A stretch of DNA of 64,000 nt from Paralteromonas sediminis (GCF_003820355.1 NZ_RPOK01000001.1:708847-772846), one strand, 5' to 3'. Positions 46,525 through 57,228 are shown, counted from the stretch's first letter. Numbers and translations are program-made. The notes: generated by a model not told the origin, from the sequence alone.

Positions 46525-49500
46525 TCAATGCGATAATTCACTGGTCAATTCACAACCGCTTTTTTGTTCTGCTGGCCACGCTTATGCTGATTGGTGTAGG
46601 CGCCTATTCGGTGAAGAACACGCCTGTAGATGCCATTCCGGATTTAAGCGATGTACAAGTCATTGTAAAAACATCCTATCCCGGTCAGGCGCCACAGGTG
46701 GTGGAAGATCAGGTTACCTATCCACTGACAACGGCACTCTTGTCGGTGCCAGGTGCTAAAACCGTAAGGGGGTTCTCCTTTTTCGGCGATTCTTATATAT
46801 ACATAATCTTTGACGACAATACAGATATTTACTGGGCCCGCAGTCGAGTGCTGGAATACCTGTCTCAGGTTGCACCTACGCTGCCAGCATCGGCGAAGCC
46901 TCAACTGGGGCCCGATGCGACTGGTGTGGGTTGGGTTTATATGTATGCACTGACCGATACCAGCGGGCAGCATGACTTGAGTGAATTACGCAGTTTGCAG
47001 GATTGGTTTCTAAAGTATGAGCTGCAAACGGTGCCCGGGGTATCTGAAGTGGCCACCGTGGGCGGTATGGTAAAACAATATCAAATCATGGTGGATCCGC
47101 TTAAACTGCAGGCGCTAAATATCCCGCTTGCCCACGTTCAACTGGCGGTACAGCGCGGCAATCAGGAAACGGGCGCTTCTGTGGTAGAGATGGCTGAAGC
47201 AGAGTACATGATACGCTCTACCGGCTATATCAGCGATATTGACGATATTAAGTCTATCCCTGTTGGCTTGCGTGCTGGTGACAGCAATGATGCCGTCCCC
47301 ATTCTGATTGGTGATATCGCCGAGGTCAAAGTTGGCCCGCAAATGCGACGCGGCGTGGCAGACTTAAATGGTGAGGGTGAATCTGTCGGTGGCATCGTTG
47401 TTATGCGGTATGGTGAAAACGCCCAGGCCACCATTGACGGAGTGAAAGCCAAACTTGAGGATCTCAAGGCCAGTTTGCCGGCTGGGGTTGAGATAGTGCC
47501 CGTCTATGACCGTTCCGCGCTTATCGAACGTTCAGTGGACAATTTAACCCAAAAGCTGCTGGCTGAATTTACTGTTGTGGCAGTGATTTGCGCACTCTTC
47601 CTATTTCATTTGCGCTCGTCATTAGTGGCTATTGTCAGTTTACCTATTGGCATTTTGGGCGCATTCGTAGTGATGCATATTCAGGGGATCAATGCCAATA
47701 TCATGTCGCTGGGCGGTATTGCCATCGCCATTGGAGCTATGATTGACGGTGCCATTGTGTTGGTTGAAAACATGCATAAGCATATGGAAAACACACAAAT
47801 TACACGAGAGAACCGATGGGAGATCGTGGCAAAATCTGCCAGTGAGGTGGGCCCGGCACTGTTTTTCAGTTTGCTTATTATTACTGTCAGCTTTCTGCCG
47901 GTGTTTACCCTGGAAGCACAGGAAGGCAGAATGTTCAGCCCCCTGGCATACACAAAAACCTATGCCATGGCCGCGGCAGCTATTCTTGCGATAACGTTAG
48001 TACCCGTTTTGATGGGGTATTTTGTTAGAGGGAAAATCGTACCCGAACACAAAAATCCCATTAATCGTATGCTCATTGCCCTGTATCGCCCGGTGTTGAA
48101 GTGCGTGTTGCGTTTTCCCAAGCTCACCATGTTAGTCGCAGCAGGCATCATGGTCATTGGCTTGTGGCCAGTGAACAAAATAGGCAGCGAATTTATTCCA
48201 CCTTTGGATGAAGGGGATTTAATGTACATGCCAACCACCTATGCCGCGGTGTCTATTGGTGAAGCGAGAGATATTCTTCAGCAAACCAATAAACTCATTA
48301 AAACCGTGCCAGAAGTGGAGTCTGTGTTTGGAAAGGTAGGTCGGGCTGACACAGCCACCGATCCGGCGCCACTCACCATGCTCGAAACCTTCATTCAGTT
48401 AAAGCCAAAATCACAATGGCGGGAAGGCGTGAGTACGCAAGACCTGATCAATGAATTTGATGCGTTAGTGCAGTTTCCTGGCCTGACAAATGCCTGGGTT
48501 ATGCCCATTAAAACGCGTATAGATATGCTGGCAACAGGCATTAAAACGCCAGTGGGCATCAAGATTGGCGGGCCAGACTTGGCGGTTATTCAGCGTATCG
48601 GACAAGAACTAGAACGCGTACTTGGTGAGGTAGAGGGAACAGCCTCTGTGTATGCTGAGCGAGTGGCAGGTGGAAGATACATTACTATCGACATAAATAG
48701 GCAAAGTGCCGCGAGGTACGGCCTGAATATTGCCGATGTGCAGGCGTTTATTGCCAGCGCAGTGGGAGGAATGAACTTAACAACCAGTGTCGAGGGGTTA
48801 GAGCGTTACCCTGTACAAGTAAGATTCCCGCAAGCTTACCGTAATTCGCCTGAACAGTTGGAACGTCTGCCCTTTGTTACTCCTTCTGGGGCGCATATTA
48901 TGCTGGGCGATATCACAGAGATAAGCATTCAGGACAGTCCTCCGGGTATCAAGAGTGAAAATGCCCGCCCTAATGGATGGGTTTATGTGGATATTGAAAA
49001 TATCGATGTAGGTCAGTATGTCATTAAAGCGCGGGACATTGTCGCGGCGCAGATTGAGCTACCGCCTGGCTATTCGCTGAACTGGAGTGGTCAGTTTGAA
49101 TACATGGAGCGAGCAAAGGCTAAATTGACGTATGTCGTGCCACTGACACTGGCCATCATTATCATATTACTCTATGCCAGCTTTAGAAGCTTTCCTCAGG
49201 TCGCCATGATTATAGGTACCTTGCCATTCGCCCTTATTGGAGGTATTTGGCTAATGTACTTGGAGAACTTCAATTTTTCTGTGGCTGTGGGGGTAGGTTT
49301 TATTGCGCTGGCTGGCGTGGCCGTGGAAATCGGCATCATAATGCTAGCCTATCTGGACGTTAAGTTTAATGCGCTTAAAAAAGGCTTTAGTGTAGATGAG
49401 CTTAAACAAGCTGTGATGCAAGGTTCAGAAATGCGTATTCGGCCCGTAATGATGACATCAACCACCATTATTTTTGGCCTGATGCCCGTGATGTATGGTA

Positions 49501-49634
49501 CAGGAACCGGGTCAGAAGTGATGAGCCGCATAGCCGCCCCTATGGTGGGCGGTATGGTGAGTGCGCTGATACTAACACTCATCATTTTACCCGCTGTCTA
49601 TTTTTTGTGGCGCAAGCCAAAGCAAACACAATAA
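46521..49634 (+). CDS. cusA: CusA-type heavy-metal RND efflux transporter
   Basis: The inner-membrane proton-driven pump of the copper/silver efflux complex, 1037 residues with twelve membrane helices and two large periplasmic loops. The helix-4 motif SLGGIAIAIGAMIDGAIVLVEN resembles CusA rather than CzcA; the proton-relay Asp/Glu are present. RIDMLATGIKTP in the second loop carries a Met matching one of the CusA metal-binding methionines. The ATG overlaps the cusB stop by four bases. The CusF domain in the adaptor supports monovalent Cu/Ag as cargo. Confidence 0.93.
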   Translation: MINAIIHWSIHNRFFVLLATLMLIGVGAYSVKNTPVDAIPDLSDVQVIVKTSYPGQAPQVVEDQVTYPLTTALLSVPGAKTVRGFSFFGDSYIYIIFDDNTDIYWARSRVLEYLSQVAPTLPASAKPQLGPDATGVGWVYMYALTDTSGQHDLSELRSLQDWFLKYELQTVPGVSEVATVGGMVKQYQIMVDPLKLQALNIPLAHVQLAVQRGNQETGASVVEMAEAEYMIRSTGYISDIDDIKSIPVGLRAGDSNDAVPILIGDIAEVKVGPQMRRGVADLNGEGESVGGIVVMRYGENAQATIDGVKAKLEDLKASLPAGVEIVPVYDRSALIERSVDNLTQKLLAEFTVVAVICALFLFHLRSSLVAIVSLPIGILGAFVVMHIQGINANIMSLGGIAIAIGAMIDGAIVLVENMHKHMENTQITRENRWEIVAKSASEVGPALFFSLLIITVSFLPVFTLEAQEGRMFSPLAYTKTYAMAAAAILAITLVPVLMGYFVRGKIVPEHKNPINRMLIALYRPVLKCVLRFPKLTMLVAAGIMVIGLWPVNKIGSEFIPPLDEGDLMYMPTTYAAVSIGEARDILQQTNKLIKTVPEVESVFGKVGRADTATDPAPLTMLETFIQLKPKSQWREGVSTQDLINEFDALVQFPGLTNAWVMPIKTRIDMLATGIKTPVGIKIGGPDLAVIQRIGQELERVLGEVEGTASVYAERVAGGRYITIDINRQSAARYGLNIADVQAFIASAVGGMNLTTSVEGLERYPVQVRFPQAYRNSPEQLERLPFVTPSGAHIMLGDITEISIQDSPPGIKSENARPNGWVYVDIENIDVGQYVIKARDIVAAQIELPPGYSLNWSGQFEYMERAKAKLTYVVPLTLAIIIILLYASFRSFPQVAMIIGTLPFALIGGIWLMYLENFNFSVAVGVGFIALAGVAVEIGIIMLAYLDVKFNALKKGFSVDELKQAVMQGSEMRIRPVMMTSTTIIFGLMPVMYGTGTGSEVMSRIAAPMVGGMVSALILTLIILPAVYFLWRKPKQTQ

Positions 49635-49648
49635 GTGAGAAAACCGTC

Positions 49649-49996
49649 ATGAAACACCTTCTAGTTATGATAGTCGCAAGTATTATCTTGTTTAGTTCAA
49701 CGGCATTCGCCCATGTCAGCATCGTCGAGAGCACGCCTAAAAAAGACGCCATGTTAATGACACCGCCTGAACACTTGTCCCTGACATTGAGTGGAGCATC
49801 GCGGATGGCTAAAGTAACAATCACGACATCTTCAGGCGATAAGGTCGACATAGGTTTCAAACCGACAAAAGAGGCCAGCACGGTATTTAGCTGGGCGTTA
49901 CCAGCCCTTAAGCCTGATACTTACCAGGTTCAGGTGATTTATTTTGGTGAAGACGGTCATAAGATGAAAAGCGAGTTTGGCTTTATGGTGCATTAA
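49649..49996 (+). CDS. copC: CopC-family periplasmic copper-binding protein
   Basis: A 115-residue exported protein. A signal peptide (MKHLLVMIVASIILFSSTAFA) would leave a mature N-terminal His (AFA|HVSIVESTP). This His is a classic Cu(II) ligand of CopC. The family motif around EDGHKMKSEFGFMV lies at the C-terminus with a second His. Reading starts at the ATG at 49649; a longer upstream frame overlaps cusA and is rejected. It precedes copD by eight bases. CopC delivers or buffers copper in the periplasm. Confidence 0.9.
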   Translation: MKHLLVMIVASIILFSSTAFAHVSIVESTPKKDAMLMTPPEHLSLTLSGASRMAKVTITTSSGDKVDIGFKPTKEASTVFSWALPALKPDTYQVQVIYFGEDGHKMKSEFGFMVH

Positions 49997-50004
49997 GAAA
50001 GCAG

Positions 50005-50868
50005 ATGGAAGCCGTGGAAGTCTTCAGCTGGAACGCACTAATTGTGATGTGCAAGGTCTTGACCTATTCGGGCATGGCGACTTTGGTCGGCTATGCCTGC
50101 TTCCAGAAGTGGGTAAAAAACATGAAGTACGCAAGGCGTGTGGTACTGCTGACGCTATTGGTCACACCTATTGGCTTTTTTGCGCAGGTAGGTGCTATGG
50201 CAGAAATGGGGATTGCCGGGGCCGTTGATGCTGACTATGTAAGCATGATGTGGGCGTCAGCAAGTGGTGATGTCACCCTATTGCGCAGTGTGTCTTGGCT
50301 GTTTGCGCTACTGGCACTTTACCTAACACAGTCACAACGTACGTTACTTCTCCTTCGTCAACCTATAGTTATAGCCTGCATACTGGTGCTCTTGTATTCA
50401 TTTACCCTAACCGGCCACAGTGCCAGTCTGGGATGGTCAGAAAAAGTGTTACTGGGCCTGCATGCTCTTGTAATGGCTTGGTGGATGGGTGCTTTATTCC
50501 CGCTAAAAGCAGCATGTAATACTCAATCTGTTCAACAATTGCAGCTCACCATGCAGCGTTTTGGTCGACAAGCCAGTGTTATGTTATGTCTGCTGTTCGG
50601 TGCAGGGGGGATGTTGGCCTATCGGCTGATCGGTAATATTGAAGCGTTACTGTTTTCCCCTTATGGGCAGGTACTCTTGTGTAAACTTCTGCTGGTTGGT
50701 GGCATGTTAAGTCTGGCTGCACGGCATAAGCTGAGTTTAGTACCTGCGCTATCACATACGGATAGCCGTGCTGTATTATCGCGTTCTATTGGATTAGAAA
50801 TTGGCCTGGCTGGCTTAGTGTTTTTAGTAACCGGGGTGCTATCCAGTGTGGTAGGCCCCAAGGTTTAA
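50005..50868 (+). CDS. copD: CopD-family copper-resistance membrane protein
   Basis: A 287-residue protein with about eight membrane helices. The region LTGHSASLGWSEKVLLGLHALVMAWWMGALFPL matches the CopD domain (PF05425), including conserved His residues and the 'WxGA' motif. It follows copC closely and closes the metal operon. CopC/CopD act together in copper uptake or handling across the inner membrane. A run of three TTCACA-like repeats begins six bases after its stop and belongs to the next operon. Confidence 0.88.
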   Translation: MEAVEVFSWNALIVMCKVLTYSGMATLVGYACFQKWVKNMKYARRVVLLTLLVTPIGFFAQVGAMAEMGIAGAVDADYVSMMWASASGDVTLLRSVSWLFALLALYLTQSQRTLLLLRQPIVIACILVLLYSFTLTGHSASLGWSEKVLLGLHALVMAWWMGALFPLKAACNTQSVQQLQLTMQRFGRQASVMLCLLFGAGGMLAYRLIGNIEALLFSPYGQVLLCKLLLVGGMLSLAARHKLSLVPALSHTDSRAVLSRSIGLEIGLAGLVFLVTGVLSSVVGPKV

Positions 50869-50873
50869 GAACG

Positions 50874-50891
50874 TTTCACAATACTTTCACA
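50874..50891 (+). promoter_or_regulatory. direct-repeat regulator box, site A (ABC operon)
   Basis: TTTCACA-N4-TTTCACA, heptamers 11 bases apart, ending 41 bases before the ABC ATPase start. A TATTCT element (50902-50907) lies 10 bases after the second heptamer. The same box occurs at 54080 and 57992. Confidence 0.7.
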
Positions 50892-50932
50892 CGTCACATC
50901 CTATTCTGCGCTCATGTTAATCAACACGAGCC

Positions 50933-51610
50933 ATGAAAATGGATGCAAAATACATCAGCCACATAGAATTACATGAGGTTGCCCATTCATTCGTAATGAA
51001 TGAAGAAGAAGTTCTGCTGTTTAATGACTTAAACCTGCTTCTTTCCCGCGGCAGTGCCTATGCCATTACTGGGCCATCAGGTGCTGGCAAATCAAGTTTA
51101 CTCATGTTGATGTCTGGGTTGGAGCAGCCAAGCCAGGGTAGGGTATCGGCTAGCTTTGAGGGGCAACATACTGGGATGCAGGATGTTAGGGAGCACATTG
51201 GCTTTATTTTTCAGCAGTTCCACTTATTACCAGAGCTCAGTGCGCTGGCTAATGTTGCCTTACCGCTGAAACTACGAGGTGTTAAGGATGCTGAAGCAAA
51301 AGCAAAAAGCTGGCTTGCAAAAGTTGGCTTAGGTCACAGACTCACACACAAACCCAAACAGCTGAGTGGTGGGGAGCAACAACGGGTAGCCATTGCCCGC
51401 GCCTTAGTGTTTGAACCAGGCTTTATTTTTGCGGACGAACCTACCGGTAATCTGGATGCAAAGAGTGCGGCCGACGTAGCAGATATTTTATTTTCCTGCT
51501 GCAAAGAAAATGGCGCAGGCCTGGTACTGGTAACACATAGTGATGCACTTGCCGCTCGCGCCGAACATGTCTTTCGGTTAGCCAATGGAGCCTGCCATGT
51601 TGAGAAATAA
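50933..51610 (+). CDS. LolD/YbbA-like ABC transporter ATP-binding protein
   Basis: ATPase of 225 residues in the LolD/MacB/YbbA group. Walker A is [10 protein letters not shown]-loop [13 protein letters not shown], signature [15 protein letters not shown] and Walker [13 protein letters not shown]. It is not preceded by a lipoprotein-sorting LolC or LolE but followed by a large FtsX-like permease, as with E. coli ybbA-ybbP. Its promoter carries the direct-repeat box. Substrate unknown; such systems can extract lipids, act as mechanotransmission machines or export peptides. Confidence 0.85.
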   Translation: MKMDAKYISHIELHEVAHSFVMNEEEVLLFNDLNLLLSRGSAYAITGPSGAGKSSLLMLMSGLEQPSQGRVSASFEGQHTGMQDVREHIGFIFQQFHLLPELSALANVALPLKLRGVKDAEAKAKSWLAKVGLGHRLTHKPKQLSGGEQQRVAIARALVFEPGFIFADEPTGNLDAKSAADVADILFSCCKENGAGLVLVTHSDALAARAEHVFRLANGACHVEK

Positions 51611-54080
51611 TCTGGCCTTAGCCTGGCACTTTTTCACGCAAGAGCGCACCCAAGCACACTATCGCTATCTCAGGTGGACGCAGGCGTTGTTAATGGTATT
51701 CATCGTAACCCTTAGTCAGACCAGCCATACGATTCAAGCTTATCTTGCGGATAATTTGGCCAACCTGCTAGGTGCAGATATTGTGCTGAGTCAGCAAAGT
51801 GCATTGAATGATAGCCAGACATCAGCTCTGGATGCACTGACCCAAAAACGTGCCATTACAAAAAGTGTGATTACCACACTCACGCACAATGGTCAGTGGC
51901 AGCGAGCCCAGCTAAAAGCAGTGGGTCATCACTATCCGATGCAAGGCGAGTTACTGACAGCTAATGCGTTGAATGATACAGGACGGGTAACGCTTTCAGG
52001 CCCAGAAAATGGTGAAATATGGTTGGAAGCCAGACTGCTGGCAGGGCTTGGGTTAAACGTCGGTGACACGCTCATCCTAGCGGGTACGCCCCTTATTGTG
52101 ACCAAAGTACTCCTGCATGAACCCGATCGACTGATGGAAGGACATAATGTCGATATGCGCGCTATGGTCAGTCTGTCACAGCTTGAAATGCTTAATTTTT
52201 CCAGCGAGTTACTGACACACAGGTACTTGTTTGAAGCCAGCAATTCACAAATAAAACAGGTGCTGGCGTGGCAAAAAACGCACTTGCCGGCGGCACAGGT
52301 ATTTCACAAAACAGGCGCCCATCCATTGGCCCTGTTTTGGAAAAGAACAGAGAATTTTCTCGGATTGACCTCAATAATTTTGTTTTTTATGGCAGCCATT
52401 GCCATTGAAAAGCTTACCCATATTCACATTCAAAAAGAGCAATACTTCACTGCCGTTTGCATGAGCCTGGGCGCATCAAAATATGCCGGTCTTCAGGTGT
52501 CGTTGTGTAAATGGGCGTTGAACATGTTATTCCTTATGCCGCCAGTACTTGCATTTTCCGCAGGTTGTCACTGGTTGTTAGTCGACTGGTTAAGTAGCAC
52601 TTTTACGGCTATCTCCTGGCACTGGAATATGGGGCTAGGCATTTCATCATTGTTATCGATTACGCTTATTTTTTTACTCTTTCAGGCACCTGTGTGGATA
52701 GGATTGAAACACAGTTCAGTGACGCAGCTGGTTAACAATACCCAGGGTAAAGTCAGCTACGGCGTTACCTTGATATGTGCCATTGCGGTAATGGCAGTGG
52801 TGGCTATGTCTTATTCCGATAACGGGTTATTAACGACTATGGTACTTGCCGCACTACTGATCAGTATTGTTATGATTATTGCCATTAGCTGGGGGGCACT
52901 GACGGTAGCAGAAAAGGCCACTAAAAGACTGTCGGGCCTGTTCCCTTTCGTGATGTTTATGATGAAGCAGCGCCTGGTTAATAAAAGTACACAAATACTG
53001 GGAGTGGGTTTGTGTGCATTTTTACTGCTTTTTACTCTGATGCTGATGAAGGATCTTGGCGATACCTTGTCTGCTTATCAGCGAGAGCAAAATGGTAATC
53101 TGCTGGTCACGCAAGCCACGGCCGAACAAATGCAAGATGTTAAGCAGTGGGCGGAAAATCATGGCGCTGAGGTGCGTCAGCAAAAGCCTTTCACCTATGC
53201 CAAACTTATCAGGGTAAATGGTCAACACTTGTCAGACTATGCCACACAACCTAGTGAAAGCATGAGCACCATGGCGCGTGAAATACGCCTGCATTGGACA
53301 GATGATGTCCCTGCAAACAACCGCGTGGTGAGTGGTGCCTGGTGGCAACAGCCGGACGCTGACTGGCAACAGATTTCAGTAGAACAAGAAGTCATGTTGG
53401 ATTTGGGTTTAGATGTTGGCGACACACTAACGTTTTATATTGGTCAACACGCCGTCGACTTCACCATTTCAGCCAGTCATGTGTACCGTGCTGGCGGCGG
53501 TTCGATTACCTTTTGGGTGCAAATGCCAGTGGCCGTATTAGATCACATCTCCGCGCCGCACTACAGCATGGCGAGCATAGAGCTGGCCGATACGCAATTC
53601 GGTTTACTCAATGAACTGTGGCAGCGTCACCCCACATTGCGCATGGTGTCGCTGCAGGAAATGACCGCGAGGTTTGACGACACGCTGGCCATGGTTACGC
53701 AGGTGATTAGCGGGTTTTCAATACTGATTATTCTGCTCTCTGTTATTGTCATACTGGCAACCATCCACGCCGTTGAAGGTACTGAAAAAAAGAAAAACAG
53801 TATCATTATGAGCTTTGGTTTTTCCAAAACCACCTGCCTTCAACTCAACCTGATTGAGTGGTTGGTCACCGGGGCGGTAGCAGCGACAGGCGCCATTGCC
53901 GGCACCTATATTGCGGGGCTACTCATTTATCAAAGTCAGTTTTCACTGCCATACCAACCTGATTTTTTATGGTTGGCAGGTACCTTGCTGCTTATCATGG
54001 CATCGGTTACAGCGGTTGGCACAATGGCGAGCAGAAAAAGCCTGAACAGTTCTATTCGTGAATTAATGACAGAACAATAG
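51597..54080 (+). CDS. FtsX-like ABC permease, YbbP-like
   Basis: A large permease of 827 residues with an N-terminal helix, a periplasmic domain and two FtsX-type membrane bundles (about 250-420 and 690-820), plus additional helices around 380-480. This resembles YbbP (about 804 residues, ten helices) more than the four-helix LolC/E. The start is placed at 51597 because GGAG lies six bases before it; the ATG at 51585 would be poorly placed. It overlaps the ATPase gene by 14 bases. The periplasmic domain may bind the substrate or partner. Confidence 0.82.
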   Translation: MLRNNLALAWHFFTQERTQAHYRYLRWTQALLMVFIVTLSQTSHTIQAYLADNLANLLGADIVLSQQSALNDSQTSALDALTQKRAITKSVITTLTHNGQWQRAQLKAVGHHYPMQGELLTANALNDTGRVTLSGPENGEIWLEARLLAGLGLNVGDTLILAGTPLIVTKVLLHEPDRLMEGHNVDMRAMVSLSQLEMLNFSSELLTHRYLFEASNSQIKQVLAWQKTHLPAAQVFHKTGAHPLALFWKRTENFLGLTSIILFFMAAIAIEKLTHIHIQKEQYFTAVCMSLGASKYAGLQVSLCKWALNMLFLMPPVLAFSAGCHWLLVDWLSSTFTAISWHWNMGLGISSLLSITLIFLLFQAPVWIGLKHSSVTQLVNNTQGKVSYGVTLICAIAVMAVVAMSYSDNGLLTTMVLAALLISIVMIIAISWGALTVAEKATKRLSGLFPFVMFMMKQRLVNKSTQILGVGLCAFLLLFTLMLMKDLGDTLSAYQREQNGNLLVTQATAEQMQDVKQWAENHGAEVRQQKPFTYAKLIRVNGQHLSDYATQPSESMSTMAREIRLHWTDDVPANNRVVSGAWWQQPDADWQQISVEQEVMLDLGLDVGDTLTFYIGQHAVDFTISASHVYRAGGGSITFWVQMPVAVLDHISAPHYSMASIELADTQFGLLNELWQRHPTLRMVSLQEMTARFDDTLAMVTQVISGFSILIILLSVIVILATIHAVEGTEKKKNSIIMSFGFSKTTCLQLNLIEWLVTGAVAATGAIAGTYIAGLLIYQSQFSLPYQPDFLWLAGTLLLIMASVTAVGTMASRKSLNSSIRELMTEQ

Positions 54081-54097
54081 TTCACATTCATTTCACA
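54080..54097 (+). promoter_or_regulatory. direct-repeat regulator box, site B (DJ-1/two-component operon)
   Basis: GTTCACA-N4-TTTCACA, heptamers 11 bases apart, ending 40 bases before the DJ-1-like start. It begins on the last base of the permease stop codon. It implies that the response regulator encoded downstream controls its own operon. Confidence 0.7.
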
Positions 54098-54137
54098 CCT
54101 GAGTTGCCACAATATCGGGCAACAAAAGGAGAAAAAA

Positions 54138-55244
54138 ATGAAAGTATTAATCTTTGTTATCACAGCGGTATTTATGTCTGTTTCCAATGCGGTAGCAGAA
54201 CCCTCTAAACATGTCCTTATGGTGTTAAGCAGTCATGGGCAGCAACAGGGCGAGGAGCGCCCAGGATACGAATTTGACGAGTTCGCCAAAGCTTATCTGG
54301 TTTTTAAACAACACGGCATTACTGTAGACATTGCAAGCCCTAAAGGTGGCGTCTTGGTGGCGGACGAATACGACCCGAAGAAGCCTTTTAACGCCCAAGT
54401 TATTGCCGATGATCACGCAATGGCCAAGTTGAACAGCTCCTTGCCATTACACACGTTGTCAGCTGCTCACTATGACGGTGTATTTGTCGTGGGGGGCAAA
54501 GGTGCCATGTTTGATTTTCCCAATAATAAAGCACTGCAAACGCTGATTACTGATATCTATCAGCAGCAAGGCAGTGTAGCTGCCGTGTGCCATGGCCCGG
54601 CGGCACTGGTCAATGTCAGGTTAAACGATGGTAGTTACCTGATCGCCAATAAAGCAATTAATGGTTTTACCAACGAAGAAGAACGTATGTTTGGCAAGAA
54701 ATGGATGAAGGAATTCGATTTTTTGCTTGAAGATAAACTCATTGAGCGCGGTGGTAAGTTCCAGTCCAGTGGTTTCATGTTAGCGCATGTGGCTGTGGAT
54801 GGTCGGTTAATTACAGGTCAAAACCCGTCTTCTACCGTTGGTGTTGCGCTTGAGCTGGTAAAATCATTGGGCGTTGAGGTTCAGCCGGTGGAACAGTACA
54901 CTGACGATAAAACAATGGGGCTGGTGGCTAAGTTACTAAATGGTGAATACAAGGCCATACAACCGCTGATTACCCATGCAGAAGCGTACAATATTAAACT
55001 TGTCGGCATGTACGGTTACTATTACATGATGAAGTCTGATACGGCGCAAGACTATAGGAACGCACTCATGCTGATGAATGTGGCAAAAGAGGCCATCAAC
55101 AGCCCTAATTTAGAGATGCAAATTGCAAAAGCGCATCAGGCACTGGGTGATTCCCAATCGGCCGCGCTAGTACTACATGAAATTCTGGCTGACCAGCCAG
55201 CATTTAAAGCTGCGTCAGACATGTTAGTCACTCTGACGCAATAG
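54138..55244 (+). CDS. exported DJ-1/PfpI-like protein with C-terminal extension
   Basis: A 368-residue protein. A signal peptide (about 1-21, ending AVAEP) precedes a DJ-1/PfpI domain (about 24-250). The nucleophile elbow AVCHGPAAL places Cys151. The GYEFDE segment supplies the conserved Glu, and a GGKGAMFDF turn is typical. Residues about 260-368 are an extra helical, TPR-like region (QALGDSQSAALVLHEI), which ordinary members of about 230 residues lack. It is the first gene of an operon with the response regulator (12-base gap). A chaperone, deglycase or amidase-like role in the periplasm is possible, but not shown. Confidence 0.82.
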   Translation: MKVLIFVITAVFMSVSNAVAEPSKHVLMVLSSHGQQQGEERPGYEFDEFAKAYLVFKQHGITVDIASPKGGVLVADEYDPKKPFNAQVIADDHAMAKLNSSLPLHTLSAAHYDGVFVVGGKGAMFDFPNNKALQTLITDIYQQQGSVAAVCHGPAALVNVRLNDGSYLIANKAINGFTNEEERMFGKKWMKEFDFLLEDKLIERGGKFQSSGFMLAHVAVDGRLITGQNPSSTVGVALELVKSLGVEVQPVEQYTDDKTMGLVAKLLNGEYKAIQPLITHAEAYNIKLVGMYGYYYMMKSDTAQDYRNALMLMNVAKEAINSPNLEMQIAKAHQALGDSQSAALVLHEILADQPAFKAASDMLVTLTQ

Positions 55245-55255
55245 GGCGCATTACT

Positions 55256-55966
55256 ATGACCCAATCTCTGCACGTTTTGCTGGTGGAAGACCAGCAAAAC
55301 ATTGCACGCAATATCGCTGAATACATGGAGCAACGGGGCCATGTGTTTGACTTTGCGGAAAAGGGTGATCATGGCCTCCAACTGGCATTGTCGCAATATT
55401 ACGATCTGGTGATCCTCGACCTAAATCTGCCTGCAATGGATGGACTGGAAGTATGTCGGCAGCTAAGAGAAAGAGCCGAACGGCACATTCCTATTATCAT
55501 GCTTACCGCAAGAGACAGTATCGAAGACAAAGTCTCGGGCTTTCACGTCGGGGCCGATGATTACCTGACCAAACCGTTTTCACTGCAAGAACTCGAAGTA
55601 CGCTGTCTGGCTTTATCCAGACGGCATTTATTGCAAAGCAAAAACGTATTGTCACTTGGCCCGCTTGAGATAGACCGCCGTTTAAAAACGGTTAATAGAG
55701 ACGGCACCCATGTAGAGCTTAGCGCCATGGGATTTAAGATACTGACCATTCTGGCTGAAGCGTATCCTCAGGTTGTCAGTCGGTCCGAATTGTCACACAA
55801 GCTGTGGGGCGACGAACCCACAGAATCAGATGCCCTGCGATCGCATATCTATCAGCTGCGTACAGCCCTAGACAAACCCTTCCCCCGTCCCGTTTTAAAA
55901 ACGGTATTTGGCATTGGCTTTACACTGGATATTGAGAGTGCAGACCATGACAGTAGCGCCCCATGA
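55256..55966 (+). CDS. OmpR-family response regulator
   Basis: A 236-residue regulator. The receiver domain has the acidic pair ED at 11-12, phosphoacceptor Asp55 in LVILDLNLPAMDG, and the KPF lysine in DDYLTKPFSLQEL. The C-terminal winged helix covers about 135-225 (LSHKLWGDEPTESDALRSHIYQLRTALD in pieces). It is overlapped by the kinase gene (ATGA, four bases). Its class binds direct repeats spaced one helical turn, as seen in the three boxes at 50874, 54080 and 57992. The stimulus is unknown. Confidence 0.92.
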   Translation: MTQSLHVLLVEDQQNIARNIAEYMEQRGHVFDFAEKGDHGLQLALSQYYDLVILDLNLPAMDGLEVCRQLRERAERHIPIIMLTARDSIEDKVSGFHVGADDYLTKPFSLQELEVRCLALSRRHLLQSKNVLSLGPLEIDRRLKTVNRDGTHVELSAMGFKILTILAEAYPQVVSRSELSHKLWGDEPTESDALRSHIYQLRTALDKPFPRPVLKTVFGIGFTLDIESADHDSSAP

Positions 55967-57228
55967 GTAAACGTACAAAACGCTATCACAGCTTAAGTCG
56001 GCGAATTGTCTTGCAATTTTGCCTCTTTACCCTCGTGCTTTCACTGGTATACAGCGCGATTTCTATTGTGATGATGTATGCGCTTGAAGATAGCTTTATA
56101 GAGCGAGGTATTGAGCAGGAAGCCCAACAGCTAGCCTCAGAATACGCACGCACTGGCCAGTGGCCTCAGCCAAGTCGTGGCAACTATCAACTTCACTTTT
56201 CCAGAAACACGTTTCCCGAGGAAATTCGTCAGCTCGCGCTTGATCATCCCAAGGGCGTAGAGTTTTCTGGCAAGAACAATCGGCACTATCACATACTTGA
56301 GATTGAAGGGCACAAAAATACGTACCTATTGGCAGAGGTGAGTAACGAGTTGTATGTCAGACCTATTCGCGAGGGCATTATTACCTTTTTAGCCATTTAT
56401 GCAGCTCTCGTCACACTGATTGCCTGCGTGATTGCTTGGTATATCGGCAGAAAAACAGCGCGGCCGTTAACACAACTGGCAGCCTTGGTGGATGGCGTCG
56501 AACCTGAACAAATTCCTATGCAATTTGCCGACAAGTTTCCCAACAACGAAGTGGGTATTTTGGCCGATACGCTCGAAGCGTCGTTAAAACGAATGGTCAG
56601 TGCCCTAGAGCGCGAGAAGTGTTTTACTCGTGATGTCAGTCATGAACTGAGAACGCCTTTGGCAGTAATAAAAAATGCTGTTGAGCTGCTCAGTTCAAGT
56701 CCGTCGGTAGCAAATAGCGATGGCCTCAAACGCATTGAGGAATCTGCTGAGCAAATGGAAAAAACAGTACACACGTTATTGATGCTGGCCAGAGAAGCGC
56801 ATTCCGCTGAGAAAAAAGAAGACACCCAATTAATGGCACTGGTGGAACGCTCAGTACTCAACCACAGTACCTTGCTCGCGGGCAAGCACGTAGACGTGGT
56901 CATTGATGACAGCTGCAATACCCGTTTACCTATTCAGGCCGGCATGCTGAGTGTGTTATTAGACAATCTCATCAGCAATGCTTTTCAATATACGCACAGT
57001 GGCGAAGTCGTGGTGTCGTTTGCGCAGGGAACGCTTATCGTGAAAGACACGGGGCAGGGCATCGAAGAAGCCATATCAACGCGTATCACTGAGCCTGCGG
57101 TAAAAGGCAGTGAGAGTACGGGGTTTGGATTTGGCATGTCGATAGTCAAACGTCTATGTGAGCACCAAGGCTGGACCATGCAGGTTACCAGCCATAGCGG
57201 CACTACTGTGCGTGTTACCTTAACTTAA
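55963..57228 (+). CDS. sensor histidine kinase
   Basis: A 421-residue membrane kinase partnered with the preceding response regulator. Helices lie at about 17-40 and 140-162, bracketing a small periplasmic domain of about 100 residues. A HAMP region comes next, then HisKA with the phosphorylation site His227 in VSHELRTPLAV. An HATPase follows (DNLISNAFQYT, DTGQGI, GFGFGMSIV). The HATPase G-box has GFGFGMS where GLGLGLS is usual. The 3' end overlaps the convergent secreted-protein gene by four bases. The small periplasmic domain suggests a ligand or metal ion as signal. Confidence 0.92.
   Translation: MSKRTKRYHSLSRRIVLQFCLFTLVLSLVYSAISIVMMYALEDSFIERGIEQEAQQLASEYARTGQWPQPSRGNYQLHFSRNTFPEEIRQLALDHPKGVEFSGKNNRHYHILEIEGHKNTYLLAEVSNELYVRPIREGIITFLAIYAALVTLIACVIAWYIGRKTARPLTQLAALVDGVEPEQIPMQFADKFPNNEVGILADTLEASLKRMVSALEREKCFTRDVSHELRTPLAVIKNAVELLSSSPSVANSDGLKRIEESAEQMEKTVHTLLMLAREAHSAEKKEDTQLMALVERSVLNHSTLLAGKHVDVVIDDSCNTRLPIQAGMLSVLLDNLISNAFQYTHSGEVVVSFAQGTLIVKDTGQGIEEAISTRITEPAVKGSESTGFGFGMSIVKRLCEHQGWTMQVTSHSGTTVRVTLT

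Noticed and set aside
50005-50228. Alternative frame at the start of copD
   Set aside because: The 287-residue CopD frame has clear membrane helices and the family motif; the alternative is short and unrelated to any family I know.
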